A DNA stretch of 64,000 nt from an uncultured beta proteobacterium. GTDB taxonomy: Bacteria > Pseudomonadota > Gammaproteobacteria > Burkholderiales > Burkholderiaceae_C. Below, in pieces: positions 36,332 through 45,119 of the stretch. How positions within the stretch are numbered: the first letter of the stretch is position 1; every line of letters starts with the position of its first letter. Location of the stretch: the NCBI GenBank assembly GCA_903909815.1, contig CAIVXG010000082.1:23462-87461 (forward strand), written 5' to 3'. Under the pieces are notes generated by a model that saw only the letters and a list, made by a program, of their open reading frames with translations, was not told the DNA's origin and did no database searches. A program made the position numbers and the translations under genes.

Positions 36332-37330
36332 ATGCACGCCACACTTCCCTTCCTGACCCAGACCGACTTTCCCGTGCTGCGCCGCGGCATCGTCGACACC
36401 CTTCAGATCAACCTGGGTTACCGCTGCAACCAGAGCTGCACCCACTGCCACGTGAACGCGGGACCGAACCGGACCGAGGAGATGTCCAGTGACACCATCG
36501 CCGCCGTGATCGCGTTTCTGGCGGCCAGCGCGGATGTGAGAACGCTGGACCTGACCGGTGGCGCACCCGAACTCAATCCGCATTTCCGCACCCTTGTCGT
36601 CGCCGCCCGCTCCCGCGGTGTGCGCGTCATCGACCGCTGCAACCTCACCATTCTGGAAGAGCCGGGACACGAAGATCTGGCCGAGTTCCTGGCGGCACAC
36701 GGCGTTGAGGTCGTCGCGTCCCTGCCCTGTTACCAGGAAGACAACGTGGATCGCCAGCGCGGCAAGGGCACGTTTGACGCCAGCATCCGCGGTCTGCAGC
36801 GCCTGAACGCGCTCGGCTATGCCCGCCCCGGTTCGGGCCTTGTCCTGAACCTTGTCTACAACCCTCAGGGGCCCAGCCTGCCGCCACCCCAGCAGGCGCT
36901 GGAGCGCGACTACAAGCAGCATCTGGCCCAGCATTTCGGAGTCGCCTTCGATCAGCTGTTCACGCTGGCCAACATGCCGATTCAGCGCTTTGGCTCGATG
37001 CTGGTGTCCAAGGGTCAGTTTCACTGCTACATGGAACTTCTTCGCAGCGCGCACCAGCCGAGCAATCTGGGCCAGGTGATGTGCCGCAGCACGCTGAGCG
37101 TCGATTGGCAGGGTTATCTGTTCGATTGCGATTTCAACCAGCAATTGGGTTTGCCGTTGAGCTTGGGTCGGCGCACCCGCAGCCACATCAGCGAGATCGT
37201 TGCCGACTCGCTGGAAGACCTGCCGATTCGCGTCGCCGATCACTGTTTCGGCTGCACCGCGGGCCAGGGTTCGAGCTGCGGCGGTGCACTGGGTTCCGCC
37301 ACGGCACCTGCACCGAGTTGCAGCAATTGA
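36332..37330 (+). CDS. arsS: ArsS-like radical SAM protein (arsenosugar family)
   Basis: Radical SAM enzyme of 332 residues. The 4Fe-4S motif is C32-x3-C36-x2-C39 (RCNQSCTHCHVNAGP), followed by LDLTGGAPELNP. The C-terminal domain typical of ArsS (DUF3641-like) has LSVDWQGYLFDCDFNQQLG and the Cys-rich HCFGCTAGQGSSCGG. ArsS homologues are proposed to join a SAM-derived deoxyadenosyl group to dimethylarsenite on the way to arsenosugars. The ATG at 36332 starts the conserved part; longer upstream frames run into the promoter region. First gene of the eight-gene block to 45073. Confidence 0.88.
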   Translation: MHATLPFLTQTDFPVLRRGIVDTLQINLGYRCNQSCTHCHVNAGPNRTEEMSSDTIAAVIAFLAASADVRTLDLTGGAPELNPHFRTLVVAARSRGVRVIDRCNLTILEEPGHEDLAEFLAAHGVEVVASLPCYQEDNVDRQRGKGTFDASIRGLQRLNALGYARPGSGLVLNLVYNPQGPSLPPPQQALERDYKQHLAQHFGVAFDQLFTLANMPIQRFGSMLVSKGQFHCYMELLRSAHQPSNLGQVMCRSTLSVDWQGYLFDCDFNQQLGLPLSLGRRTRSHISEIVADSLEDLPIRVADHCFGCTAGQGSSCGGALGSATAPAPSCSN

Positions 37331-37363
37331 CGCTGCGCCGTCCATTTCAACGGAGACCTGTGC

Positions 37364-38761
37364 ATGGGTGAATTTCAAGGACTGTTTTTCTGGGGCTTTC
37401 TGATCGTCTTCGGTGTCGTGATGTACCTTGTCGCGCCCCGTTCCATGGACGAAGCCGGCTTCTTTCGCGGTCACGATGAGCGCGGTCGTCCGGCTTCTGA
37501 ATGGGCCCTGATGATGAGCATCTTCATCAGCTGGATCTTCGCCAAATCCGTGACCAATGCCGCAAATTTGGGGGCCAGCTACGGCGTCGTCGGCGGCCTG
37601 GCCTACGCCAGTTACTGGCTGTCGATCCCGGTGGCGGGCTTCGTCATCTATCGGCTGCGAACGCGCCAGGGTGCGACCGGCATGGTGCCGTTTCTGATAC
37701 AAAAATATGGGCGTGGCGCGGCCATGGCGTTTTCGGTGGCGATTCTGATTCGCTTGTTCAACGAAGTCTGGAGCAACACTGCCGTGGTCGGCGGCTACTA
37801 CGGCGCCAGTGGCTCCGCTGGCTTCATTGGTGGCGCGCTGCTGTTCACGGCGGCCGTGCTGTTCTACAGCCTCAAGGGTGGCCTGCGCAGCTCCATCTTC
37901 AGCGACGTGATCCAGGCCGTGGTGTTCATCCTTTTCCTCGGTCTGGTGTTGGCCTATGTGCTGCCCTCTGACACACCCCAGGCGCTGCTAGCGCAGGGAG
38001 CGTTCGCACTCGATTCGGGAGCCGACCTGCTGTTGGTGGCTTTGCTGCAGTCACTGTCCTACCCGTTCCACGACCCGGTGCTCACGGACCGCGGCTTCAT
38101 CACGCCGGAGAAGACGATGCTGCGCGCCTTCATCGTCGCCGGTGTGCTCGGCTTCGTCGCGATCTTCGCCTTCAGCCTGGTCGGCGTGCACGCCAAGCTG
38201 CACGGCATCGTGGCCAACGGCAACGTGCCGGCCGCCGTGGCGCGGGGCCTGGGCTTCGCGGGCTTCTTCGCCATGATCGTGGTGATGGTGACCTCGGCCG
38301 GCTCCACGCTGGACTCGACCTTCACCTCGCTCTCCAAATTGGTGGCGCGCGAGCTGCCGCTGCTCGCCGGTCGCCTGCCTTCGCCCAAGGCGATGACGGT
38401 GGGATCGCTCACGATGGTGAGCTTCGCGCTGCTGGGAAATCTACCCATGGTGGCGGGCACCGACATGCTCAAGGCCACCACCATCAGCGGCACGATGGTG
38501 ATTGGCCTGGCGCCGATCTTCTTGTTCTCTGGGCGCGTGCGCTATTCGCCGGCATCGTTCCACCTGGCCTTCTGGACCGGCGTGGCGCTGGGCCTGATGG
38601 AAGCGCTGGGCGGGGTGCCGCACAGCTGGACTGTCGGAACCGGCAAGTACGGCGCGCTGCTGGGCGTCAATTGCTACGGCCTGATGCTGTGCAGCGCCGG
38701 TTTCTTCTTGCCGCTACTGCTGCAACGCGAGCGCAGCGCCGGTGCGGCCGTGACAGCGTGA
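37364..38761 (+). CDS. sodium:solute symporter-family permease
   Basis: Membrane protein of 465 residues with about 12-13 predicted helices (FWGFLIVFGVVMYLVAP at the start, AFIVAGVLGFVAIFAFSLVG and FFAMIVVMVTSAGSTLDSTFTSLSKLV later), the last matching the sodium:solute symporter signature. It lies 33 nt after arsS and its TGA overlaps the GTG of the metallophosphoesterase. In this setting it may import or export a precursor or product of the pathway. Substrate unknown. Confidence 0.85.
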   Translation: MGEFQGLFFWGFLIVFGVVMYLVAPRSMDEAGFFRGHDERGRPASEWALMMSIFISWIFAKSVTNAANLGASYGVVGGLAYASYWLSIPVAGFVIYRLRTRQGATGMVPFLIQKYGRGAAMAFSVAILIRLFNEVWSNTAVVGGYYGASGSAGFIGGALLFTAAVLFYSLKGGLRSSIFSDVIQAVVFILFLGLVLAYVLPSDTPQALLAQGAFALDSGADLLLVALLQSLSYPFHDPVLTDRGFITPEKTMLRAFIVAGVLGFVAIFAFSLVGVHAKLHGIVANGNVPAAVARGLGFAGFFAMIVVMVTSAGSTLDSTFTSLSKLVARELPLLAGRLPSPKAMTVGSLTMVSFALLGNLPMVAGTDMLKATTISGTMVIGLAPIFLFSGRVRYSPASFHLAFWTGVALGLMEALGGVPHSWTVGTGKYGALLGVNCYGLMLCSAGFFLPLLLQRERSAGAAVTA

Positions 38762-39723
38762 AGGCCGCTCCCGGCGCGGGCCGCGTCTGTCCGCTGCACT
38801 ACCGCTACTGCGCAGCCGCTATCGCAACGACGCCCGAACGCGAAACGCCCACGCTGTATGTGATCGGCGGGCTGTACGGAAACCTGCAGGCGCTGGACAC
38901 GATTGAAGCGATGGCCGCGGCTGAGCGCGTGGCGCCGCGCCTTTGTTTCAACGGCGACTTCAACTGGTTCAACGTGGCCGATGCCAACTTCGAGCAGGTG
39001 AATCAAAGGGTGCTGGCGCACGACGCAATTCTTGGGAACGTCGAGGCCGAGTTCGGCTCCGCGGCTGATGACGCGGGCTGCGGCTGCGCCTATCCCGACG
39101 CCGTGGATTCGGGCACGGTGGACCGCTCCAATGAGATCCATCGGCAGCTCAAGGCCACGGCACTGCGTCATCCCGAGATTCTGAAAAAAGCCTCGGGCCT
39201 GTCCATGATCAAGCGCTACCGCGTGGGCCGCTGCCGCGTCGGTGTGGTGCACGGCGACGCCGAGTCGCTGGCCGGTTGGCGCTTTGACGTGAACGCGCTC
39301 GACGACACCGCGGCGCTGCCCTGGCTCAGGTCCGCGTTTGCCGACGCCGAGGTGGATCTTTTCGCCAGCACCCACACTTGCCTTCCCGCCGTGCGCCGCT
39401 TTGCGTTGGCGTCGGCGACAGACGGCGGGACCGGATGCGTGGTGAACAACGGCGCCGCCGGCATGCCCAACTTCAGCGGCGACCTGTCGGGCCTGATCAC
39501 ACGCGTGGCGACGACCCCGTCGCCACACGAGACGGTGTGCGAAGCTCAGCTTGGCGACGCTTATGTGGCCTTGCTGCCGGTGCGCTTCAATGTCGAGCGC
39601 TGGCAGGCTGAATTTTTGGCGCAATGGCCACGGCAGTCTTCTGCCTGGATTTCTTATTACCCGCGAATTTCGCAAGGGCCAAGCTACAGCCCGGCGCGCG
39701 CTGCCATGAAGGAGGACGTGTGA
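38758..39723 (+). CDS. divergent metallophosphoesterase of the ars-type cluster
   Basis: Protein of 321 residues from the GTG at 38758, which overlaps the symporter stop. It follows the calcineurin-like layout, but motif I reads GGLYGN where GDxHGN is normal, and the GNHE motif is GNVEAE; FNGDFNW, VVHGD and STHT remain recognisable. The first metal site may thus be altered or lost, unless another residue substitutes. An extra Cys-rich stretch (DAGCGCAYPDAVD) lies in the middle. It overlaps the next gene (TGATG). A phosphatase step on a sugar phosphate is the natural guess; unproven. Confidence 0.75.
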   Translation: MKAAPGAGRVCPLHYRYCAAAIATTPERETPTLYVIGGLYGNLQALDTIEAMAAAERVAPRLCFNGDFNWFNVADANFEQVNQRVLAHDAILGNVEAEFGSAADDAGCGCAYPDAVDSGTVDRSNEIHRQLKATALRHPEILKKASGLSMIKRYRVGRCRVGVVHGDAESLAGWRFDVNALDDTAALPWLRSAFADAEVDLFASTHTCLPAVRRFALASATDGGTGCVVNNGAAGMPNFSGDLSGLITRVATTPSPHETVCEAQLGDAYVALLPVRFNVERWQAEFLAQWPRQSSAWISYYPRISQGPSYSPARAAMKEDV

Positions 39724-41873
39724 TGCGAGTCGATAAACGGGGGTGGGTGCTGGTGGTACTGTTCGCTCTGGTTGTGCTGTTCTACATCTTCAACCTGGGA
39801 CAGTACCTGAACCTGGCAACGATCAAGACGCGTCAGCAAGAACTGGAGGCGTGGCGGGCGGTGCAGCCGCTTCTGGCCGGCACGTTGTTCTTTCTGGCCT
39901 ACGTCACGGTATCCGCGCTTTCGCTGCCGGGGGCGACGGTCATGACGCTGGCAGCGGGCGCTTTTTTCGGTCTGGGCTGGGGCACGCTGATCGTCTCGTT
40001 TGCGTCCAGCATCGGGGCCACGCTGGCCTTCCTGAGTGCGCGCTGGCTGCTGGGCGACTGGGTCAACGCCCGCTTCGGCGAGCGCATGACCGTGCTCAAC
40101 GCCGGCATGGCCAAGGATGGCGGCTTCTATCTCTTCACACTGCGGCTGGTGCCGGTGCTGCCTTTCTTCGCGATCAACCTCGCCCTGGGTCTGACCGCCA
40201 TTCGCACCTGGACGTTCTACTGGGTGAGCCAGATCGGCATGCTTGCCGCCACGCTGGTCTACGTGAACGCGGGCACGCAGCTGGCGCACATCGATTCTCT
40301 CTCCGGCATCGTCTCGCCCGGGCTCTTGGCTTCGCTCGTGCTGCTGGGTTGCTTTCCGCTGGTCGCGCGCAAACTGGTCGAAGGCATACAGGCGCGCAAG
40401 GTCTACGCGCCCTGGGAACGTCCACGGACCTTCGATCGCAATCTCGTCGTCATCGGTGGCGGCTCGGCCGGCCTCGTCACAGCCTATATCGCGGCTGCGG
40501 TCAAGGCCAAAGTCACCTTGGTCGAAAAACACCAGTTGGGCGGCGACTGCCTCAACACCGGCTGTATTCCGTCCAAGGCCCTGATCCGCTCAGCCAAGTT
40601 CCTGTCGCATTTGCAGCGCTCCAAGGAATTCGGCGTCCGTTCAGCGCACGCCAGTTTCGATTTCGCCGAGGTGATGGAGCGCGTGCAAAGCGTCATCCGA
40701 ACCATCGCGCCACACGACTCGGCACAGCGCTACACCGAACTGGGCGTGAACGTGGCGCTGGGCAGCGCCCGCATCGTCTCGCCCTGGGAAGTGGAGATCA
40801 CGCATGCGGACGGTACGGTGCAGCGTCTCACCACCCGCGCCATCGTCGTCGCCGCTGGCGCGCGCCCCTTCGTGCCGCCGATTCCCGGCATCGATTTGGT
40901 CGAGGTGCTGACTTCCGACAACGTCTGGAATCTGCGCCAGCTCCCCCAACGCCTGGTGGTGCTGGGCGGCGGCCCCATCGGCAGCGAACTGACGCAGGCC
41001 TTTGCGCGCCTGGGCTCCAGGGTGACGCAGGTGGAGATGGCGCCGCGCATCCTGTTGCGCGAGGACCCGGAGGTTTCGGAACTCGTCACCGCGCGTTTTC
41101 GCGGCGAGGGCGTGGACGTGCTCGTCGGCCACATGGCCAAGCGCATCGAAGTCGTCGACGGCGGCAAGTGGCTCATCGCCGAACACCAGGGGCAGGAGGT
41201 CCGCATCCCCTTCGACGCCCTGCTCGTGGCCGTGGGCCGCAGCGCGAATCTGAGCGGTTACGGTCTGCAGGAACTGGGCGTGACGACGGCGCGCACGGTC
41301 CAGGTCAACGGCTATCTGCAGACGAACTTCCCCAACATCTACGCTGCGGGCGACGTGGCCGGTCCGTACCAATTCACGCACACGGCGGCGCATCAGGCCT
41401 GGTATGCAGCGGTGAACGCGCTGTTCGATCCGTTCAAGAAGTTTCAAGCCGACTACCGCGTGATTCCCTGTGCCACCTTTGTCGAGCCCGAGGTCGCTCG
41501 GGTCGGCCTGAACGAGCTCGAAGCCAGGGAGCGTGGCATCGCCTATGAAGTGACACGTTACCGCATGGACGACCTGGACCGGGCCATCGCCGACAGCGAG
41601 GCGCACGGTTTCGTCAAGGTGCTGACGGTGCCGGGCAAGGACCGCATCCTGGGTGTCACGATCGTTGGCGAACACGCGGGCGACCTGCTGGCCGAGTACG
41701 TGCTTGCGATGAAACACGGTATCGGCCTGAACAAGATACTGGGCACCATCCACACCTACCCCACGCTGGCCGAGGCCAACAAGTACGTCGCGGGCAACTG
41801 GAAGCGCGCCCACGCGCCGCAAGGCCTGTTGGCCTGGGTCGAGCGCTTTCACACTTGGCGCCGTGGTGAATGA
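39723..41873 (+). CDS. TVP38/VTT membrane domain fused to a mercuric-reductase-like flavoprotein
   Basis: Fusion of 716 residues. Residues ~1-230 form a SNARE-associated/VTT (DedA-TVP38) membrane domain with FFAINLALGLTAIRTWTFYWVSQIG. The rest is a class I pyridine nucleotide-disulfide oxidoreductase: FAD motif VIGGGSAGLVTAYIAA, redox pair in GGDCLNTGCIPSKAL, NAD(P)H motif VLGGGPIGSELTQAF, and HTYPTLAEANK at the C-terminus. It would place a disulfide or metal(loid)-reducing flavoenzyme on the inner membrane. The ATG overlaps the preceding stop. Such fusions are known in related clusters; the substrate here is unknown. Confidence 0.88.
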   Translation: MRVDKRGWVLVVLFALVVLFYIFNLGQYLNLATIKTRQQELEAWRAVQPLLAGTLFFLAYVTVSALSLPGATVMTLAAGAFFGLGWGTLIVSFASSIGATLAFLSARWLLGDWVNARFGERMTVLNAGMAKDGGFYLFTLRLVPVLPFFAINLALGLTAIRTWTFYWVSQIGMLAATLVYVNAGTQLAHIDSLSGIVSPGLLASLVLLGCFPLVARKLVEGIQARKVYAPWERPRTFDRNLVVIGGGSAGLVTAYIAAAVKAKVTLVEKHQLGGDCLNTGCIPSKALIRSAKFLSHLQRSKEFGVRSAHASFDFAEVMERVQSVIRTIAPHDSAQRYTELGVNVALGSARIVSPWEVEITHADGTVQRLTTRAIVVAAGARPFVPPIPGIDLVEVLTSDNVWNLRQLPQRLVVLGGGPIGSELTQAFARLGSRVTQVEMAPRILLREDPEVSELVTARFRGEGVDVLVGHMAKRIEVVDGGKWLIAEHQGQEVRIPFDALLVAVGRSANLSGYGLQELGVTTARTVQVNGYLQTNFPNIYAAGDVAGPYQFTHTAAHQAWYAAVNALFDPFKKFQADYRVIPCATFVEPEVARVGLNELEARERGIAYEVTRYRMDDLDRAIADSEAHGFVKVLTVPGKDRILGVTIVGEHAGDLLAEYVLAMKHGIGLNKILGTIHTYPTLAEANKYVAGNWKRAHAPQGLLAWVERFHTWRRGE

Positions 41874-41889
41874 AAAAATTTCTAATCGC

Positions 41890-42585
41890 ATGAAGCCCGA
41901 ACTGTGCGTCGTGTTGCCGGTACTGAACGAGGCGCAGACGCTGGCCTCGCGTCTGCAAGCACTGCAGCCGCTGCGCCAACGCGGCGTGCGCGTGATCGTG
42001 GTCGACGGCGGCAGCGACGACGACACGCTGGCGATTGCCGGTACCTATGCCGATATGGCTCTGCTGGCACCCCGTGGCAGAGCCTCCCAAATGAATGCCG
42101 GTGCTGCCGCCTGTCCAGCCGAAATTTTTCTGTTCCTGCACGCCGATACCCAGCTGCCGGACCACGCCGACACGCTGGTGCGCACAGCACTGTCGAGCAG
42201 AGAAGTCTGGGGGCGCTTTGACGTTCGCATTGACAGCTCCCGCCCCTTGCTGCGCCTGGTCGAGACCCTGATGAACCTGCGTTCGCGCTGGAGCGGTATC
42301 GCCACCGGGGACCAGGCGATGTTTGTGTGGTACGACGTCTTTTCCGCCGTTGGCGGTTTTCCGGACATCCCGCTGATGGAAGACATCGCCCTCTCAAGCG
42401 CCCTCAAGCGTCAGTCGCCGCCAGCCTGTCTGCGCGACAAGGTCACCACCTCGGCGCGGCGTTGGGAACAGCACGGCGTGTTGCGCACCATTGTGCTGAT
42501 GTGGTGGTTGCGTGCCGCCTACTTTTTCGGCGCCGACCCGGCGCAACTGGCTTTGCAATATGGCTACCGACCCCGATCACTCTGA
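41890..42585 (+). CDS. family 2 glycosyltransferase, TIGR04283-type (arsenosugar-associated)
   Basis: Glycosyltransferase of 231 residues from the ATG at 41890 (MKPELCVVLPVLNEAQTL); in-frame GTGs upstream overlap the previous gene. GT-A features are VVDGGSDDDT and FLHADTQLP (DxD-like). MEDIALSSALKR is the late acidic motif. TIGR04283-type enzymes are annotated with arsenosugar clusters. It overlaps the following gene by 26 nt in another frame. Donor and acceptor unknown. Confidence 0.87.
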   Translation: MKPELCVVLPVLNEAQTLASRLQALQPLRQRGVRVIVVDGGSDDDTLAIAGTYADMALLAPRGRASQMNAGAAACPAEIFLFLHADTQLPDHADTLVRTALSSREVWGRFDVRIDSSRPLLRLVETLMNLRSRWSGIATGDQAMFVWYDVFSAVGGFPDIPLMEDIALSSALKRQSPPACLRDKVTTSARRWEQHGVLRTIVLMWWLRAAYFFGADPAQLALQYGYRPRSL

Positions 42586-43228
42586 CGTCCATTTGCGCAG
42601 CGTACAGATCGCGGTGCTGGCCAAAGCGCCGGTGCCGGGCCTGGCCAAGACGCGCCTGATTCCCGCTCTGGGTGAGGCGGGAGCAGCGCGACTGCAACGC
42701 CAATTGACGCGCTCGGCGCTGGCCTGTGCGCAACAGGCACAGCTCGGACCGGTCGCGCTGTGGTGTGCACCGGATACGCAACATCGCTTCTTCCGCGCGC
42801 TGCGCTTGCGCAGCGCCGTGAACTGTCTGGAACAGCCTGAAGGCGATCTGGGTGCGCGCATGTTGGCGGCGTTCGAGCAGCATTGCCAGCAGGCGCCACT
42901 GCTGCTGATCGGCACCGACTGTCCGGCGTTGACGCCCTCGCATCTGCGCGCGGCGGCGCGTGCGCTGATCGATGGCGAAGACGCGGTGATCTATCCAGCC
43001 GAGGACGGCGGCTATGTGCTGATCGGTCTGCGCCGACCGGAACCGGCATTGTTCGCGGGCGTGAGCTGGAGCACCACCGAGGTCATGGCGGAGACCCGCG
43101 CGCGCGCCAACGCTCGGGGCCTGCGGCTGCGCGAATTGGAAACGCTGTGGGATGTGGATGTGCCCGCTGATCTGGCGCGGCTGCACGCCTCGCAACGAGA
43201 ACCCCAAGTGAAGGAAATTCATGCTTGA
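42560..43228 (+). CDS. DUF2064/TIGR04282-type nucleotidyl- or glycosyltransferase
   Basis: Protein of 222 residues from the ATG at 42560. It has the family opening VLAKAPVPGLAKTRLIP, similar to nucleotidyltransferases such as CofC and MobA, followed by LIGTDCPAL and YPAEDGGYVLIGL, and LWDVDVPADLARL near the end. TIGR04282-type proteins pair with TIGR04283-type enzymes, as here. Activity may be transfer of a nucleotide or a sugar. Its end overlaps the DUF3047 gene by 8 nt. Confidence 0.87.
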   Translation: MATDPDHSDVHLRSVQIAVLAKAPVPGLAKTRLIPALGEAGAARLQRQLTRSALACAQQAQLGPVALWCAPDTQHRFFRALRLRSAVNCLEQPEGDLGARMLAAFEQHCQQAPLLLIGTDCPALTPSHLRAAARALIDGEDAVIYPAEDGGYVLIGLRRPEPALFAGVSWSTTEVMAETRARANARGLRLRELETLWDVDVPADLARLHASQREPQVKEIHA

Positions 43229-43961
43229 TCGACGGCAAACGCTCAGCTTGTTGGGTCTGAGCTGGACCGGGACAGCGGCTTTGGCCGAGCCCGCCGCGCC
43301 CGGCCAAGTCCCGGAACTCTCAAAGGCGAGGCTCGGCACGGCGGTGGCGGAGGGATGGCGCCATCAAACCCTGCCCACGGTCGAGCACACCAACGACTTC
43401 GCGATCGTGGCCGACGAGAGTTTGCATGTGCTCAAAGTACATTCATCCTCGTCTGCATCCTCCTGGGTGGCTCGGGTCGATATCGACAGCGCACAAAAGC
43501 CCCTGCTGCAGTGGCGCTGGAAGGTGTCCAAGTCACTGGCGGGATCGGATATGCGAACCAAGCAGGGCGACGACTATGCGGCCCGGCTCTACGTGCTGTT
43601 CGACCTGCCGCCAGAGCGGCTGTCGCTGGCCGACAGACTGCGCATTCAGGCCGCCCGGCTGTTGTCCGGCGCTGTGATTCCTGCGGCGGCGATTTGCTAC
43701 GTCTGGGGACACGCCCAAGCGGTCGGAAGCAGCGCCTGGAATCCGTACACCGACCGCGTGCGCATGAGGGTGATCGACAGCGGCGACGCCCTCGCGATGC
43801 AGTGGCGAAGCGTCCAACGCAACGTGCGCGCCGACTGGGCCGAGGCCTTCGGTGGCGAAGTGCCCCGAATCCGCGGCATCGCCATAGGCTCGGATACCGA
43901 CAACACACTCGACAGCGTGGACACCTGGTTCGGTGACGTACGCTTCATGCCGGCAGCATGA
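43221..43961 (+). CDS. DUF3047 protein, exported
   Basis: Protein of 246 residues with a signal-like N-terminus (MLDRRQTLSLLGLSWTGTAALAEP, Tat-like RR) and the DUF3047 core: LLQWRWKVSKS, GDDYAARLYVLFD, AAAICYVWGH and IAIGSDTDNT. The family is of unknown function and probably periplasmic with a beta-rich fold. It overlaps both neighbours (8 nt and 4 nt), tying it to the cluster. A carbohydrate-binding role has not been shown. Confidence 0.82.
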   Translation: MLDRRQTLSLLGLSWTGTAALAEPAAPGQVPELSKARLGTAVAEGWRHQTLPTVEHTNDFAIVADESLHVLKVHSSSSASSWVARVDIDSAQKPLLQWRWKVSKSLAGSDMRTKQGDDYAARLYVLFDLPPERLSLADRLRIQAARLLSGAVIPAAAICYVWGHAQAVGSSAWNPYTDRVRMRVIDSGDALAMQWRSVQRNVRADWAEAFGGEVPRIRGIAIGSDTDNTLDSVDTWFGDVRFMPAA

Positions 43962-45073
43962 AGCGACTTGTATTGCTGGGCGGCGGTCACGCCCATGTGA
44001 AGGTGCTGGCAGATCTGGCCGCACGACCGCTGTCGGGATGGGAAGTCCATCTCGTGTCACCCTACCGGCGGCAGATTTACTCGGGCATGTTACCCGGCTG
44101 GATCGCGGGCCACTATCCGATTTCGTCCTGCGCCATCGCGCTGGATGCATTCACTGCCCGTGCGGGCGTGACTTTTCATGAAACCAGCGGCTTCGAACTT
44201 GACCCCATGCGCAACGAACTGCACTGCACTGATGGTTCGATGCTGGACTTCGATCTGCTGTCCATCGACACCGGGCCGCTGACAGCCGTGGAGGCACTGC
44301 CGGGCTGCGCGCAGCACGCCTTGCCGATCCGTCCCATCGAGGTGTTCATCGCTCAATGGCCGGGGCTGCGCCAACGCATCGGCGACCACCGCGGAGTCTT
44401 CGATCTGGTCATCCTGGGTGCGGGTGCGGCCGGGGCGGAATTGGCTTTTGCCATCCAGCATCAAGCGGCGACACATGCGGGGTCGCAACTGCGCGTCACG
44501 CTGGTGGGCGCTGAGGCGTTACCGATGCCGGGCCTGCCTTTGGCGCTGCGACGACGCGCGATGGCGCTGCTCCAAGAGCGCGGCATGCCGTGGCAGGGTC
44601 CGCGCCGCGCGACCCGGATCGGTGCCTCAATGATCGAGTTCGAGAGCGGCCCGTCACTGCCCTACAACGCCTGCCTGGTGGTCACAGGCGCGGCAGCACC
44701 ACTATGGGCTGCGGCCAGCGGCCTGGCGACCGACGAGCGCGGCTTCATCCGCGTGGGACCCACGCTGCAAAGCGTTTCACACCCGCACATTCTTGCCGCA
44801 GGCGATGTCGCCGCCCATCACCAGGCCAGGCCCAAGTCCGGCGTCTACGCGGTCAAGGCCGGACCGATTCTGGCGAACAATCTGCGCGCCTTGTGCATGG
44901 GAAATGCGCCGGGAAATTGGACGCCCCAACAACGCGCGCTGTACCTGATCAGCACCGGAGATCAGCATGCGCTGGCTGCGTGGGGAAGTTGGTCATGGCG
45001 CGGGCACTGGGTTTGGCGCTGGAAAGACCGAATCGACCGTGGCTTCATGCGCAAGCTTGGCACATCGGCATAA
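43958..45073 (+). CDS. FAD-dependent oxidoreductase, TIGR03169-like / NDH-2-like
   Basis: Flavoprotein of 371 residues. FAD motif LVLLGGGHAHVKVLADL at the start (the HAH of TIGR03169-type proteins), YRRQIYSGMLPGWIAGHY, a second nucleotide motif VILGAGAAGAELAFAI, and HILAAGDVA near the C-terminus. The family resembles NDH-2/sulfide quinone reductase and is often linked to selenium or sulfur genes, with no selD here. Overlaps DUF3047 by 4 nt and is the last gene of the ars-type block. Confidence 0.85.
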   Translation: MKRLVLLGGGHAHVKVLADLAARPLSGWEVHLVSPYRRQIYSGMLPGWIAGHYPISSCAIALDAFTARAGVTFHETSGFELDPMRNELHCTDGSMLDFDLLSIDTGPLTAVEALPGCAQHALPIRPIEVFIAQWPGLRQRIGDHRGVFDLVILGAGAAGAELAFAIQHQAATHAGSQLRVTLVGAEALPMPGLPLALRRRAMALLQERGMPWQGPRRATRIGASMIEFESGPSLPYNACLVVTGAAAPLWAAASGLATDERGFIRVGPTLQSVSHPHILAAGDVAAHHQARPKSGVYAVKAGPILANNLRALCMGNAPGNWTPQQRALYLISTGDQHALAAWGSWSWRGHWVWRWKDRIDRGFMRKLGTSA

Positions 45074-45119
45074 GGCTGGGTTGGGGCTGACCCGCCGCAA
45101 ACCTGGCTTTAAAGCCTGC

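Noticed and set aside
45105..45116. GGCTTTAAAGCC as a terminator for mtnP
   Set aside because: Perfect 12-bp palindrome but without loop or T-run, so not a convincing terminator.
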